Origin: JAPULR01 sp963665075
GTDB lineage: Bacteria > Chloroflexota > Dehalococcoidia > Lucifugimonadales > GCA-2712585
Length of the DNA stretch: 64,000 nucleotides
NCBI GenBank assembly: GCA_963665075.1
Contig: OY762063.1
Span: forward strand, 682,001-746,000
Reading direction: 5' to 3'
Shown here: positions 24,623 to 33,044 of the stretch, in pieces
Position numbering within the stretch: the first letter of the stretch is position 1
Layout: each line of letters opens with the position of its first letter
Position numbers and translations under genes: made by a program
Notes under the pieces: generated by a model
The model's input: the letters and a program-made list of their open reading frames with translations, nothing else
The model's database searches: none
Told to the model about the DNA's origin: nothing

Positions 24623-25843
24623 TCAATTCGCGTCGATAATTATTTCCTCGCCTGATAACCACTCAAAGGCGACAGGCATAGAACCCTTGGGAACGTCAAA
24701 TATAATCCAGCCCTCCAGCTCGAATCCTGCCTCCAACCTCGTAGAACCTCGGATGAAGGGACTGTAATCGTTCTTCTGGTCATGGAATTCTTTAGTGTGT
24801 ACGCCCACTTGGTATGTGTTAACGGCAAAATGCCGACCTGATTCTGTCAGCAACTCAGGCGGTTGGGCTTCAATATCCAAATCGACCGAATCAGAGGCAT
24901 AGGCGCCTACCCGAGCATGGATAGCCACCAGCTCGTTATCTTCGCTCGAGGGCAGAATCACATAGTCCTTCACCTCGCCTGTGGCAGTCAACGTCAGTGT
25001 GTCACCGGAAATGATGAAGCTCTCGGCGGTGCCCAGAATTTCCAGAAATCGGGTTTCCTGCTCCATCACGCCGTTGGGTTCTCCGCATACCTTCCTAGTT
25101 GATCCCACGACACCAGCGGTAAAGTCGCGAGCTCCCGTAGGCACAGGGGTTGGCGCCGCTCCCGGCGGAAGAGGGTCGCCAGCGACATTGTTGCTATGTT
25201 CGGCACGATAATTGGTAGAAAAATAGCTATTGCATCCTGCGTTTCCCCTTAGCTCGCCGCCCTCCAAAAATTCAATTGTGATGTCTGTACCAGTCAAAGG
25301 TGATTCCAAAGAATGCCAATCTCCCAATTGAGTAAGGGTCCACGAAGTTCCTGCCAAGGGATCATCGCTGTTCCCTTCGTTTTTACCCTGGAAAACCAAC
25401 TCTTTGTCGGGTTCCGACTCCTCAGTGTAGGCCACTTCGTCCAGAACTATTATCTGCTCCAAGGTAACCTGGAGTATGAAGCCCTGATGGATGCGGCCCA
25501 AGGTGGAGTAGAGGCTGGGTGTGCTTGTGGGAATGGGAGTGATTTCGTAAGTGGCGAGTGGCGTAGGTGTAGGAGTGAGCGTTGCCGTGACAGTAGGGGG
25601 CTCAGTAGGTGTGGTGGTTGGGGTCGGCTTAGGTGTGCCCTTGAGAGTTGGCGTAGATGTGGAAACGCTAGCGGGGGTTGCCCTAGGTGTCTGAGTCGGT
25701 GTTGGTGCTGCGGTGGGGGCAGACGCAGGAATAGTTACAGGCGCGGCAGTAGACGAGAACGAACTCCCAGATGGAGAATCATCCCCGCACGCTGTCAATC
25801 CAACAGTGACCAACGCCGACAAAAGCACAACTACAAGCTTCAC
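24623..25843 (-). CDS. Lipoprotein with META (HslJ-like) and DUF4352-like domains
   Basis: About 406 residues. GTG 25843 is chosen because GGAGG lies 7 nt before it and the product begins KLVVVLLSALVTVGLTAC, a textbook lipoprotein signal with lipobox LTAC. A Thr/Pro-rich linker (about residues 25-100) follows, then a META domain (LAGTSWTLTQLG ... LRGNAGCNSYF ... VCGEPNGVMEQETRFL ... ISGDTLTL). The C-terminal immunoglobulin-like part (YSPFIRGSTRLEAGFELEGWIIFDVP) resembles DUF4352. It is probably a surface-anchored protein of unknown role. Confidence 0.8.
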   Translation of the reverse strand: MKLVVVLLSALVTVGLTACGDDSPSGSSFSSTAAPVTIPASAPTAAPTPTQTPRATPASVSTSTPTLKGTPKPTPTTTPTEPPTVTATLTPTPTPLATYEITPIPTSTPSLYSTLGRIHQGFILQVTLEQIIVLDEVAYTEESEPDKELVFQGKNEGNSDDPLAGTSWTLTQLGDWHSLESPLTGTDITIEFLEGGELRGNAGCNSYFSTNYRAEHSNNVAGDPLPPGAAPTPVPTGARDFTAGVVGSTRKVCGEPNGVMEQETRFLEILGTAESFIISGDTLTLTATGEVKDYVILPSSEDNELVAIHARVGAYASDSVDLDIEAQPPELLTESGRHFAVNTYQVGVHTKEFHDQKNDYSPFIRGSTRLEAGFELEGWIIFDVPKGSMPVAFEWLSGEEIIIDAN

Positions 25844-25904
25844 CAACACTCCTCCCAAATGTCAGTCGAAAAGAAGGCGTGTCCTTGGTGACGCCACACC
25901 CTCC

Positions 25905-26066
25905 CTACCGCCGCCAATACCTGTAATAATTCGCGTCAGGATTCGGCGGCGACCCGTCCACGTCCGAATCCCCACCGCCCAAGTCCCCGCAAGTCGCGCA
26001 CTTCATATCCGTCACGTTCGGATGTCCGAAAAACCTGTGCCACAGCCGCTTCATCGTATTAACCAT
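25905..26066 (-). CDS. Small CxxC protein, 53 residues
   Basis: A short frame on the minus strand beginning MVNTMKRLWHRFFGHPN, with a single CATC zinc-type pair and an acidic Gly/Asp-rich end (DLGGGDSDVDGSPPNP), ending DANYYRYWRR. There is no strong Shine-Dalgarno. The last ~35 nt closely match the end and 3' flank of the lipoprotein gene downstream (24604-24640), which encodes DAN, a stop and then YRYWRR in the same frame. The function is unknown; the CxxC and basic N-terminus suggest a small zinc or membrane-associated protein. Confidence 0.5.
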   Translation of the reverse strand: MVNTMKRLWHRFFGHPNVTDMKCATCGDLGGGDSDVDGSPPNPDANYYRYWRR

Positions 26067-26127
26067 ATCCCTTGTACCCCTCGCCCAAAATCATATCTCC
26101 CTACGCCGCCTAACCCAGCTTGACCCC

Positions 26128-26514
26128 CTACCCCCACCGCGCCCTGAACCCGCCCCTCATCCGAACCGCCGGCAGCTTCTTCATCGTATGATTCTGCAGG
26201 TCAACCTCAATCCCCACCGACTCCAACGCCGTCACCCCCAACAGAGGCTCCGCGTCCTCATCCCCAAACACCACCGTCCCCCAGGTAAAATCCCCCATAA
26301 ACTCAATCCGCGCCCCCGCAATGCCCAAACGACGTTCCCTCCCGTCCGCCAACCCATAACTGCGATGCGATTTCGGCTTCAACCCAATGGACTCCAAATG
26401 TTGCTTAGGAACCAGCGTATCCGTCGCCCCCGTGTCCACCAAAAACCGCCCCTCCCAAACCCTGTCGGGTTCCATAGGATTCCGTATCCCCACTTCCACG
26501 TGCATTATTCCCAT
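26128..26514 (-). CDS. Retropepsin-like (clan AA) aspartic protease
   Basis: About 128 residues starting MGIMHVEVGIRNP, after a GGAGG-like ribosome site. FLVDTGATDTLVP is the aspartic protease active-site motif (D-T-G-A); AEPLLGVTALESVGIEVD is the second conserved loop. Single-domain bacterial members of this group dimerise. There is no signal peptide or membrane anchor. It lies upstream of the small CxxC protein on the same strand. The substrate is unknown. Confidence 0.82.
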   Translation of the reverse strand: MGIMHVEVGIRNPMEPDRVWEGRFLVDTGATDTLVPKQHLESIGLKPKSHRSYGLADGRERRLGIAGARIEFMGDFTWGTVVFGDEDAEPLLGVTALESVGIEVDLQNHTMKKLPAVRMRGGFRARWG

Positions 26515-26565
26515 TTCACTACCTCCCCTTCCTCTCATCCTGAGCGACTGCGAAGAATCTCATCC

Positions 26566-26919
26566 CTACTCCACCCCGTCCATCATCCTCACAAACCGCC
26601 CAACGTCCTCCAACAGCGCCCTCACCTGATTCTCCGTCAGCCAATTCTCATAGAAATTCCCGTGAAGAGCGCTGCCTATCCCGAAGAGCCTGTCTAACTC
26701 AACATTCCCCGTTTCCCTCGCCAATCGGCTGACGGCATTGAACAGCGCGGCGTGAGTCCGATGCTCCCAGCCGCGCGCCTCCGCCACCGCCTTCACCGCC
26801 TGCGCCGCCGCGCCCCATCCCTTCTCCGACGCCTGCCGGGTGTCCTCCTGCTCCAACTCCACCAACGCTTGACTCATCAAATGCGTCGCCGCGCTTCGAT
26901 AATTCGTTACCGTTGTCAT
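26566..26919 (-). CDS. PaREP1/HEPN-like protein
   Basis: A 117-residue helical protein. A first long helix (HLMSQALVELEQEDTRQASEKGWGAAAQAVKAVAEARGW) is followed by ALHGNFYENWLTENQV, the pattern seen in PaREP1/HEPN-like families, which are often nucleic-acid-associated or toxin-related. A partner nucleotidyltransferase (MNT) gene is not visible. It shares its strand with the aspartic protease (a 51-nt gap from its start), but nothing links the functions. Confidence 0.7.
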   Translation of the reverse strand: MTTVTNYRSAATHLMSQALVELEQEDTRQASEKGWGAAAQAVKAVAEARGWEHRTHAALFNAVSRLARETGNVELDRLFGIGSALHGNFYENWLTENQVRALLEDVGRFVRMMDGVE

Positions 26920-27004
26920 TGGCCTCCCCCTGGTCGAGACGTGAAGTTATCCCATTCACGCCTACGCTTCATATTATACAACCCTCCACGCGCCGGAATA
27001 ATCC

Positions 27005-28414
27005 CTAACCCCCCGCAGGCCCTCCCCCCAACCCCGGCTCCGTCATCTTCTCCGGGTCCAGCAAAACATCCAACTCCTCCGACGTCAGCTCCGTCCGCTC
27101 CAACGCCGTCTCCCGGATAGTCCCCCCCGACGCCGACGCCTCCTTCGCAATCGCCGCCGCCGCGTCATACCCTATCGCCGGCGCCAACGCCGTCCCCAGC
27201 ATCAACCCCCGCTCCACCATCCGCGGCCCCGTCTCCGTCGCCTCCAGCCCCTTCACGCACTGCTCCGCGAAGTTGTCCGCCGACGCCGCCAGCAAGTCTA
27301 TCGACTCCAACAAATTATGCGCCGCCACCGGCATCATCATATTCAACTCGAAATAACTCCCATGCGACGACTGCGCGATTGCCAGATCATTCCCCACCAC
27401 CTGCGCCGCCGCCTGAATCACCGACTCCGATATGACCGGATTCACCTTCCCCGGCATAATCGAACTCCCCGGCTGCACCTCCGGCAGCGCCAGCTCCCCC
27501 AACCCCGCCCTCGGCCCCGACCCCAGCCACCGCACGTCGTTCGCTATCTTGTTCAGACTCAACGCGATAGTCCGCAGCGACCCGCTCGCCTCCACCACCG
27601 AATCCAACGTATTCTGCGCCTGGAAGTGATTCCCCGTCTCCCGCACCGAAACCCCCGTCTTCTCCGACAGACTAGCGCACACCCGCGCCGCGAACTCCGG
27701 GTGCGCGTTCACCCCCGTCCCCACCGCCGTGCCCCCCAGCGCCACCTCCCCCAACTCCTCCTCCGCGTGCCTCAGCCGTCGAATCCCCCGCTCCACCTGC
27801 CCCGCGTACCCCAGAAACTCCTGCCCCAACCGGATAGGCGTCGCGTCCTGCAAATGCGTCCGACCCGTCTTGATTAACGGCCAGAATTCCCTGCTCTTCT
27901 CCTCCAACGCCCCCTGCAAATTCTCCAACGCCGGCACCAGCCGCTCCTTTATCTGCACCAGCGCCGCCAGATGTATCGCCGTCGGTATCACGTCGTTCGA
28001 CGACTGGCAGATGTTCACGTGGTCGTTCGGATGCACCCGCCGCTCTCCCAGCATCTCCGACGCCCTCGTAGCGATAACCTCGTTGGCGTTCATGTTCGTC
28101 GATGTCCCCGACCCCGTCTGGAATATGTCGATGACGAAATGCTCGTCGAACCCGCCGTCCGCCACTTCCTGCGCCGCCCGCGACATCGCTGACCCCGTAT
28201 CCCCGTCCAGCAGCCCCAACGAAACGTTCACCTCCGCCGCCGTCCCCTTAATCAACGCCAACGCCTGGATGAAACTCCGCGAAAATCTCAAATTGCTGAT
28301 GGGAAAGTTCAACACCGCCCGCATGGTCGACGCCCCGTAATATGCCTCCGCCGGCACCTCCATCGGCCCCATGGAATCCCGCTCGACGCGCATCTTCGGC
28401 TGGTTCTCAGACAT
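27005..28414 (-). CDS. fumC: Class II fumarate hydratase
   Basis: A 469-residue aspartase/fumarase superfamily enzyme interconverting fumarate and malate in the TCA cycle. The signature GSSIMPGKVNPV is present, as are GSGTSTNMNANEV, GRTHLQDATPIRLGQEF and ALGGTAVGTG. ATG 28414 is chosen because GAGGAG precedes it and the product starts with the usual RVERDSMGPMEVPAEAYYG; an in-frame start 34 codons upstream adds nothing family-like. It is monocistronic, flanked by repeats. Confidence 0.95.
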   Translation of the reverse strand: MSENQPKMRVERDSMGPMEVPAEAYYGASTMRAVLNFPISNLRFSRSFIQALALIKGTAAEVNVSLGLLDGDTGSAMSRAAQEVADGGFDEHFVIDIFQTGSGTSTNMNANEVIATRASEMLGERRVHPNDHVNICQSSNDVIPTAIHLAALVQIKERLVPALENLQGALEEKSREFWPLIKTGRTHLQDATPIRLGQEFLGYAGQVERGIRRLRHAEEELGEVALGGTAVGTGVNAHPEFAARVCASLSEKTGVSVRETGNHFQAQNTLDSVVEASGSLRTIALSLNKIANDVRWLGSGPRAGLGELALPEVQPGSSIMPGKVNPVISESVIQAAAQVVGNDLAIAQSSHGSYFELNMMMPVAAHNLLESIDLLAASADNFAEQCVKGLEATETGPRMVERGLMLGTALAPAIGYDAAAAIAKEASASGGTIRETALERTELTSEELDVLLDPEKMTEPGLGGGPAGG

Positions 28415-28524
28415 GACGACTCCTCTTTCCATAATTGCCTCAACAAGGCTTTGGAATAAATCCGTTCCGAAACCCTGCTTCAGCTTTGCCGAAAAAGCAT
28501 ACCCCATTCCCCCCAACCCGCCAA

Positions 28525-29100
28525 CCTCTCGTCATTCCCGTGAAAACGGGAATCCATCTTCTCTCCTCGCCCTTGAGGGAGAAGATTAAGGTGAGGGTGA
28601 CTCCCCGCTCACCCAACTAACACTCCCCGCTCACCCTGAGCCTGTCGAAGGGTCGAGCGTCCCCTCCTATCCCTTCCCCCTCACACCCACCCGTCATTCC
28701 GGCGCAAGCCGGAATCCAGTCCCCTCCCTTCCCCCTCGACGGAGACCTCTGCATAACCCTTCAAAAGCGGCTGATAAACCTCTTCCCCCTTGACGGGGGA
28801 AGATTGAGATGGGGGTGATTCGGGTTGGATGGATGACACATTTGGAAGTCACGCACAAGTACCCTCCGACGGGGGAAGGTAGGCCCACCCTGAGCCCATC
28901 CTGAGCTTGTCGAAGGGCCTATCGAAGGGCCGAGCGCCCTCCTATCCTTTTTCCCGCGGAAGCGGGAATCCATCTTCTCTCATCCCTTCCCCCTCACACC
29001 CTCTCCGTCATTCCGGCGCAAGCCGGAATCCAGCCCCCTCCCTTCCCCCTAGACCCACTCCGTCATTCCCGTGAAAACGGGAATCCATTTTCTCCTATTC
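28525..29100. repeat. Intergenic palindromic repeat cluster
   Basis: No gene between fumC and the sortase. It contains about five ATTCC(C/G)-type palindromes (28533, 28693, 28950, 29007 and 29061), CCCTGAGCCTGTCGAAGGG-type motifs (28636 and 28906) and a MITE-like element (28742-28863). Confidence 0.85.
28742..28863. mobile_element. MITE-like element, copy 1
   Basis: A 122-nt segment that aligns without gaps to 62922-63043. The left end is GAGACCTCTGCATAACCC. The right end, read inverted, is of the form GGTACTTGTGCGTGACTTCC. Copy 2 has the clearer inverted pair GAGACCTTTG and GAGACTTTTG. There is no coding capacity. The ends look like IS5-group termini, so it may be moved by an IS5-type transposase elsewhere. 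Confidence 0.6.
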
Positions 29101-29107
29101 CTCCCCC

Positions 29108-29959
29108 CTACGCCTCCCCTCTCTCCCTCACCCCCTCCAACTCCCCCGTCACCACCAACCGGTGGTCATACAAAAACCGCGGCACGCACGTCACCAGGCT
29201 GATCTCCGGCGCCCCCGCGTCATACACCACCAACTCATCCTCGTGCAGCACCCTCGAAGCCGTCAGCCTGTACAGAAACTCCGAATCCCCATTGTCCACC
29301 GTGGCGAACACCGGCCCCCGACGCAGTAATTCCGGTATCTCCGGCAGCCGCCGGAACACATTCCCCTCCCCCTGAATCGGACTCTCCAGATGCCCGAAGA
29401 ACCACGCCGTCCCGTCCTCCCCCGCGTTCGCCGTCTCCGGTATGTGCCCCACCACGTTCTTCGGCGTCTCATACTCCAGGCTGTCGCCCAGGTCCAGAAT
29501 CCGCAACGAAATCACCTCCGAATCCACGCCGATGGCGGGAATCGTCATCCTAACCGGCACGGGCAACGAATGCCATGCCACGACCTGCGCCGCCGAAACA
29601 GCCTCAAACTCCCCCACCAGCGGATTCGCCGGCGCGTAGCCCGCTTCCGCCTCCATCGGGTTGCGCCAGTGCACCGGCGCCAACGCCTCCCCCGGAAACA
29701 TCCTCTGCCCCGCAATCACCTCCGGCGAGAACCCCATTGACGCCTCCCCCGCCGACGGCGTCGACAGCGGAGCCACCGCAGTCGGCGCCGCCGTAGGCGC
29801 GGGCACGACCAATTCGTCCAGACTGGAACTGGCCCGCCACGAATAGATGAAGAACGCACCCACGCCCAGAACCAGCAGCAAACCCAGTCCCATCAGACCC
29901 AACCCCACTGCCGGCCCCAATCGACGCCGCTTGCCCCCTAAACCTTCCTTCAACTGCAC
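29108..29959 (-). CDS. Sortase family transpeptidase
   Basis: A 283-residue protein with an N-terminal membrane anchor (residues about 17-41, GLGLMGLGLLLVLGVGAFFIY), a Pro/Ala/Thr linker and a C-terminal sortase barrel. Catalytic His is in WFFGHLESP, Cys in LVTCVPRFLYDHRLVV, and the Arg is in the same segment. RMTIPAIGVDSEV is the usual first strand. It would attach or cross-link surface proteins, which suggests a monoderm-like envelope. No LPXTG substrate gene is adjacent. The start is GTG. Confidence 0.87.
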   Translation of the reverse strand: MQLKEGLGGKRRRLGPAVGLGLMGLGLLLVLGVGAFFIYSWRASSSLDELVVPAPTAAPTAVAPLSTPSAGEASMGFSPEVIAGQRMFPGEALAPVHWRNPMEAEAGYAPANPLVGEFEAVSAAQVVAWHSLPVPVRMTIPAIGVDSEVISLRILDLGDSLEYETPKNVVGHIPETANAGEDGTAWFFGHLESPIQGEGNVFRRLPEIPELLRRGPVFATVDNGDSEFLYRLTASRVLHEDELVVYDAGAPEISLVTCVPRFLYDHRLVVTGELEGVRERGEA

Positions 29960-30135
29960 GTGCCGACCCCCGCTTCTATCATCCGCCTATATTAGCAGAC
30001 ACCATCAAAACGAGCGTCCTGATGGATGACATCGGCGTCTCCGCCCATGCAAGAGCCGTCTATCTCGCTGTGCAAAGCGAACCCCGCGCAACGACGATTC
30101 ACGCCGAGCCGGGTCCGTCGGATTCAGCCCGCGGT

Positions 30136-30348
30136 CTACCGCATTCGCGGTACGTGCGATGCGCCGCTGGCTATCGGTTCGTTGAAGTAGATGTCTCCGT
30201 TGCGTATCTTCATGTTGAAGCCGCAGGTCGGATTGTTGCACACCCACGCCTTATAATGCACCGCAGCCCCCTGGCTGCCATAGTCCGAAAGCGGACACAA
30301 CAGGCCCACGTTGCACTTCAGGCAGGATGGAAAAACGTTTCCTTCCAC
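30136..30348 (-). CDS. Small zinc-ribbon-like protein
   Basis: About 70 residues from GTG 30348, which is preceded by GGAGGA. It reads EGNVFPSCLKCNVGLLCPL, then KAWVCNNPTCGFNMKIRNGD. Two CxxC-type pairs (CLKC and CNNPTC) suggest one zinc ribbon. An ATG at 30414 would give 92 residues, but the extra N-terminus has no such pattern. It resembles small uncharacterised zinc-ribbon proteins; the role is unknown. Confidence 0.6.
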   Translation of the reverse strand: MEGNVFPSCLKCNVGLLCPLSDYGSQGAAVHYKAWVCNNPTCGFNMKIRNGDIYFNEPIASGASHVPRMR

Positions 30349-30605
30349 AACTCCTCCTCCCAATCCAAAACTTGTGAGAAACTCACGATAGTATACCATT
30401 TTCCCCGCTCCCACCCCATGTCAACAACAATACGGCTAGCGAATATCAACGGATTTACCCCCTCTTCCCCCTCCCAACGACCATCCGCAGGCGCGGGTTT
30501 CAAACCCAGCCCCCTCTTATCCCTTCCCCCTCGACGGGGGAAGGTTAGGATGGGGGTGAAATCCTCCCACAACAACATCTCCCGTAGAGGCGACCTCCGT
30601 CCCCT

Positions 30606-30633
30606 GTAGGGGCGACCGGCCGGTCGCCCCTAC
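30606..30633. repeat. 28-bp perfect palindrome
   Basis: GTAGGGGCGACCGG followed by its exact reverse complement. Identical copies are at 34481-34508 and 56869-56896, and an imperfect one is at 62872. Confidence 0.85.
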
Positions 30634-30939
30634 CCTGTTGCGCCCCACCCTACCGCTCACCCTGAGCCTGTCGAAGGGTCGAGCGCCCCTCCCCCTCAAC
30701 CCCTCCGTAGCAGCGGTTCGCGAACCGCCCTCCCTTCTCACCCCCAACGGCATCCTGTCATTCTGAGCGCAGCGAAGAATCTCCTCCCCCCCAAACCGCC
30801 AACTTCCCCTTGCCGCCAAACCCCCTCCCATGCTACCCTCGCCTCATAGCACATTTAGAACCCATAGGCTTATCCAACAAGGCCGCCACATCCCCCTCCC
30901 TCCAACCAAATTTACCCCCGATTCTCCGCCCAAAATTTT

Positions 30940-31075
30940 CCGAAACAATTCAAACCCCCATTTCCCCCCTTCTCAGGCACGAATCCTGCGAAAAACAATC
31001 GGATTGTTTCAAAAAACAATTCCCCTCTCAGGCACAAACCCCCGGAAACAATTCTGAAACAATTACTCACAAATC
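30940..31075. repeat. GAAACAATT motif cluster with 17-bp palindrome
   Basis: Two imperfect 55-nt units, each starting TCTCAGGCAC (30971 and 31026). There are several GAAACAATT copies and the exact palindrome AAACAATC-G-GATTGTTT (30993-31009). It is AT-richer than its surroundings and lies 120-250 nt before htpX. This is possibly a multi-site operator; no regulator is known. Confidence 0.5.
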
Positions 31076-31193
31076 CCCTTTGTCTTCCCAAATCAATTCC
31101 ACCCCCTCCGCCCGTCATCCCACCCCTTGCCCTTTTAATGTATAATAGAATCCACCCCGCCAAAGAAACACCCCCAACAAGGTCAATAGCAAC

Positions 31194-32078
31194 ATGAACA
31201 CAATCAAAACCGGCTTCCTCATGATGGTAATGGGCGCCCTCCTCCTTTTCGTCGGCACCCTCCTCGGCGGCATGACCGGCCTCATCATCGCCCTCGGTTT
31301 CGCCATAGCCCTCAACTTCTTCTCCTACTGGTTCAGCGACAAGCTCGCCCTCAAGATGGCCGGCGCCAAGGAAGTCTCCCCCGAAGACGCTCCCGACCTC
31401 CACATCATCGTCGACGAACAGGTCAGGCTCGCCGAAATCCCCAAGCCCAAGGTCTACGTCATCGAGAACGATTCCCCCAACGCCTTCGCCACCGGCAGAA
31501 GCCCCAAAAACGCCAGCATCGCCGCCACCACCGGCATCATCCGGCTCCTCAACCGCGAGGAACTCGGCGGCGTCATCGCCCACGAACTCGCCCACGTCGG
31601 CAACCGCGACACCCTCATTATGACGATGGTAGCCACCGTCGCCTCCGCCATAGGCATGATAGCCTGGATGGCCCAGTTCGCCCTCATTTTCGGCGGCTTC
31701 GGCGGTCGCGACCGGGGCGGCGGAGGCGGCATGATCGGCATCGGCGCCCTCCTTCTCATCGCCATCCTCGTCCCCCTCCTCGCCACCATCGTCCGCCTCG
31801 CCATCTCCCGCACCCGCGAATTTCAGGCCGACGCCACCGGCGCGAAGACCTCCGGCAACCCCTGGGCCCTGGCCAACGCCCTCGAAAAGCTGGAAATGGG
31901 GTCCAAGCACGTGCCTATGGAAGCCAACCAGGCCGTCGCCCACCTATACATCGTCGAACCCCTCCACGGCAAGTCCATGAGCTTCCTCAACGGCGAAGGC
32001 ATGATGCGCATCTTCTCCACCCACCCGCCCGTCGCCGACCGGGTCAGAAGATTAAGGAGCATGCGCGAGGGTTGGTAG
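31194..32078 (+). CDS. htpX: Membrane zinc protease HtpX (M48B)
   Basis: A 294-residue heat-shock-type membrane protease. Two hydrophobic segments come at the N-terminus (residues 5-46). The zinc site is HELAH (130-134), with the third ligand Glu in RTREFQADATGA. A further membrane pair (about 143-200) is split by a glycine-rich loop (GGFGGRDRGGGGG). The end is STHPPVADRVRRL. It degrades damaged membrane proteins. Its stop overlaps the start of the epimerase gene, so the two are likely cotranscribed. Confidence 0.93.
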   Translation: MNTIKTGFLMMVMGALLLFVGTLLGGMTGLIIALGFAIALNFFSYWFSDKLALKMAGAKEVSPEDAPDLHIIVDEQVRLAEIPKPKVYVIENDSPNAFATGRSPKNASIAATTGIIRLLNREELGGVIAHELAHVGNRDTLIMTMVATVASAIGMIAWMAQFALIFGGFGGRDRGGGGGMIGIGALLLIAILVPLLATIVRLAISRTREFQADATGAKTSGNPWALANALEKLEMGSKHVPMEANQAVAHLYIVEPLHGKSMSFLNGEGMMRIFSTHPPVADRVRRLRSMREGW

Positions 32079-33019
32079 ACGTCAAAACCGTCCTGGTCAC
32101 CGGCGGCGCCGGATTCATCGGCTCCCATCTCGTCGATAGACTCCTCGAGCTGGGTCACCGCGTCGTTGTTCTCGACGACCTCAGTTCAGGCAGGCTCGCC
32201 AACCTCCCCAGCCGCATCAACTTCCACCACTCGGACATCAACGAGGCCAATCTGGACGAGACTTTCAGCCGCGAAAACCCCCAGCTTGTCTTCCACCTCG
32301 CCGCCCAGGTCAGCGTCTCCACCTCCATGCGAAACCCCCTCCTGGACGCCGAAGCCAACATCCTCGGCACCCTCAGATTGCTGGAAGCCTCCCGCCGCCA
32401 CGGCGTCGAAAAATTCATCTATTCCTCCACCGGCGGCGCCCTCTACGGCGACCCCGAATATCTCCCCTGCGACGAAGACCATCCCATCCGCCCCCTCTCC
32501 CCCTACGGCCTCGCCAAGTCCGTCTGCGAAAAGTACCTCGAACTCTACAGCAACATCTTCATGCTCAACTACGCCTCCCTCCGCTACGGCAACGTCTACG
32601 GCCCCCGCCAGGACCCCCACGGCGAAGCGGGCGTCATCGCCATCTTCTCCCAGGCCATGCTGGAAGGAAATCAGCCCGTCATCTTCGGCTCCGGCGACCA
32701 GGAGCGCGACTTCGTCTACGTCCAGGACGTGGTGGACGCCAACCTGATGGCCATAGACGAAGACGTAACCGGCGCCTACAATATCGGCTCCGGCGAAAGC
32801 GCCTCCGTCAATACGATTTTCCAGATGCTCAGAGACATTTACCACTTCCGCAAGACCCCCCTCAAGTCCCCCGCCAGGCTTGGCGACGTGCAAAAGATAA
32901 GCCTCAATTCGGAAAAATCCCTCAGAGACATGGGTTGGCGGCCCAAAACCGGCCTGGACGAAGGGCTGGAACTAACCGCCGAATACTTCAAGCAGGCCCA
33001 GACGAGAAGCTGGGTCTGA
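32072..33019 (+). CDS. NAD-dependent epimerase/dehydratase (GalE-like)
   Basis: A 315-residue extended short-chain dehydrogenase. The Rossmann motif is VTGGAGFIGSHLVDRLLE. The catalytic YGLAK is in SPYGLAKSVCEKYLELY, with upstream Ser/Thr in YSSTGGALYG. RYGNVYGPRQDP and RDFVYVQDVVDA are typical of UDP-glucose 4-epimerase-like proteins. A nucleotide-sugar role is likely; the exact substrate is uncertain. The start is TTG, overlapping the htpX stop by 7 nt, with no better start nearby. Confidence 0.87.
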   Translation: MVDVKTVLVTGGAGFIGSHLVDRLLELGHRVVVLDDLSSGRLANLPSRINFHHSDINEANLDETFSRENPQLVFHLAAQVSVSTSMRNPLLDAEANILGTLRLLEASRRHGVEKFIYSSTGGALYGDPEYLPCDEDHPIRPLSPYGLAKSVCEKYLELYSNIFMLNYASLRYGNVYGPRQDPHGEAGVIAIFSQAMLEGNQPVIFGSGDQERDFVYVQDVVDANLMAIDEDVTGAYNIGSGESASVNTIFQMLRDIYHFRKTPLKSPARLGDVQKISLNSEKSLRDMGWRPKTGLDEGLELTAEYFKQAQTRSWV

Positions 33020-33044
33020 ATCACTACGCAGAGGTAGCAACAAA

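Larger units (their letters stand above)
30415..31193. other. Intergenic region upstream of htpX
   Basis: No convincing gene. It contains a CCTTCCCCC/GGGGGAAGG hairpin (about 30526), the 28-bp palindrome at 30606, a CCCTGAGCCTGTCGAAGGG motif (30661), a CATTCTGAGCGCAGCGAAGAAT element (30756) and a cluster of GAAACAATT motifs (30940-31075). TATAAT at 31141 may be the htpX -10; no good -35 precedes it. Confidence 0.7.

Noticed and set aside
30912..31943. 343-codon minus-strand frame over htpX
   Set aside because: Acidic Gly-rich shadow antisense to HtpX with its HELAH motif.
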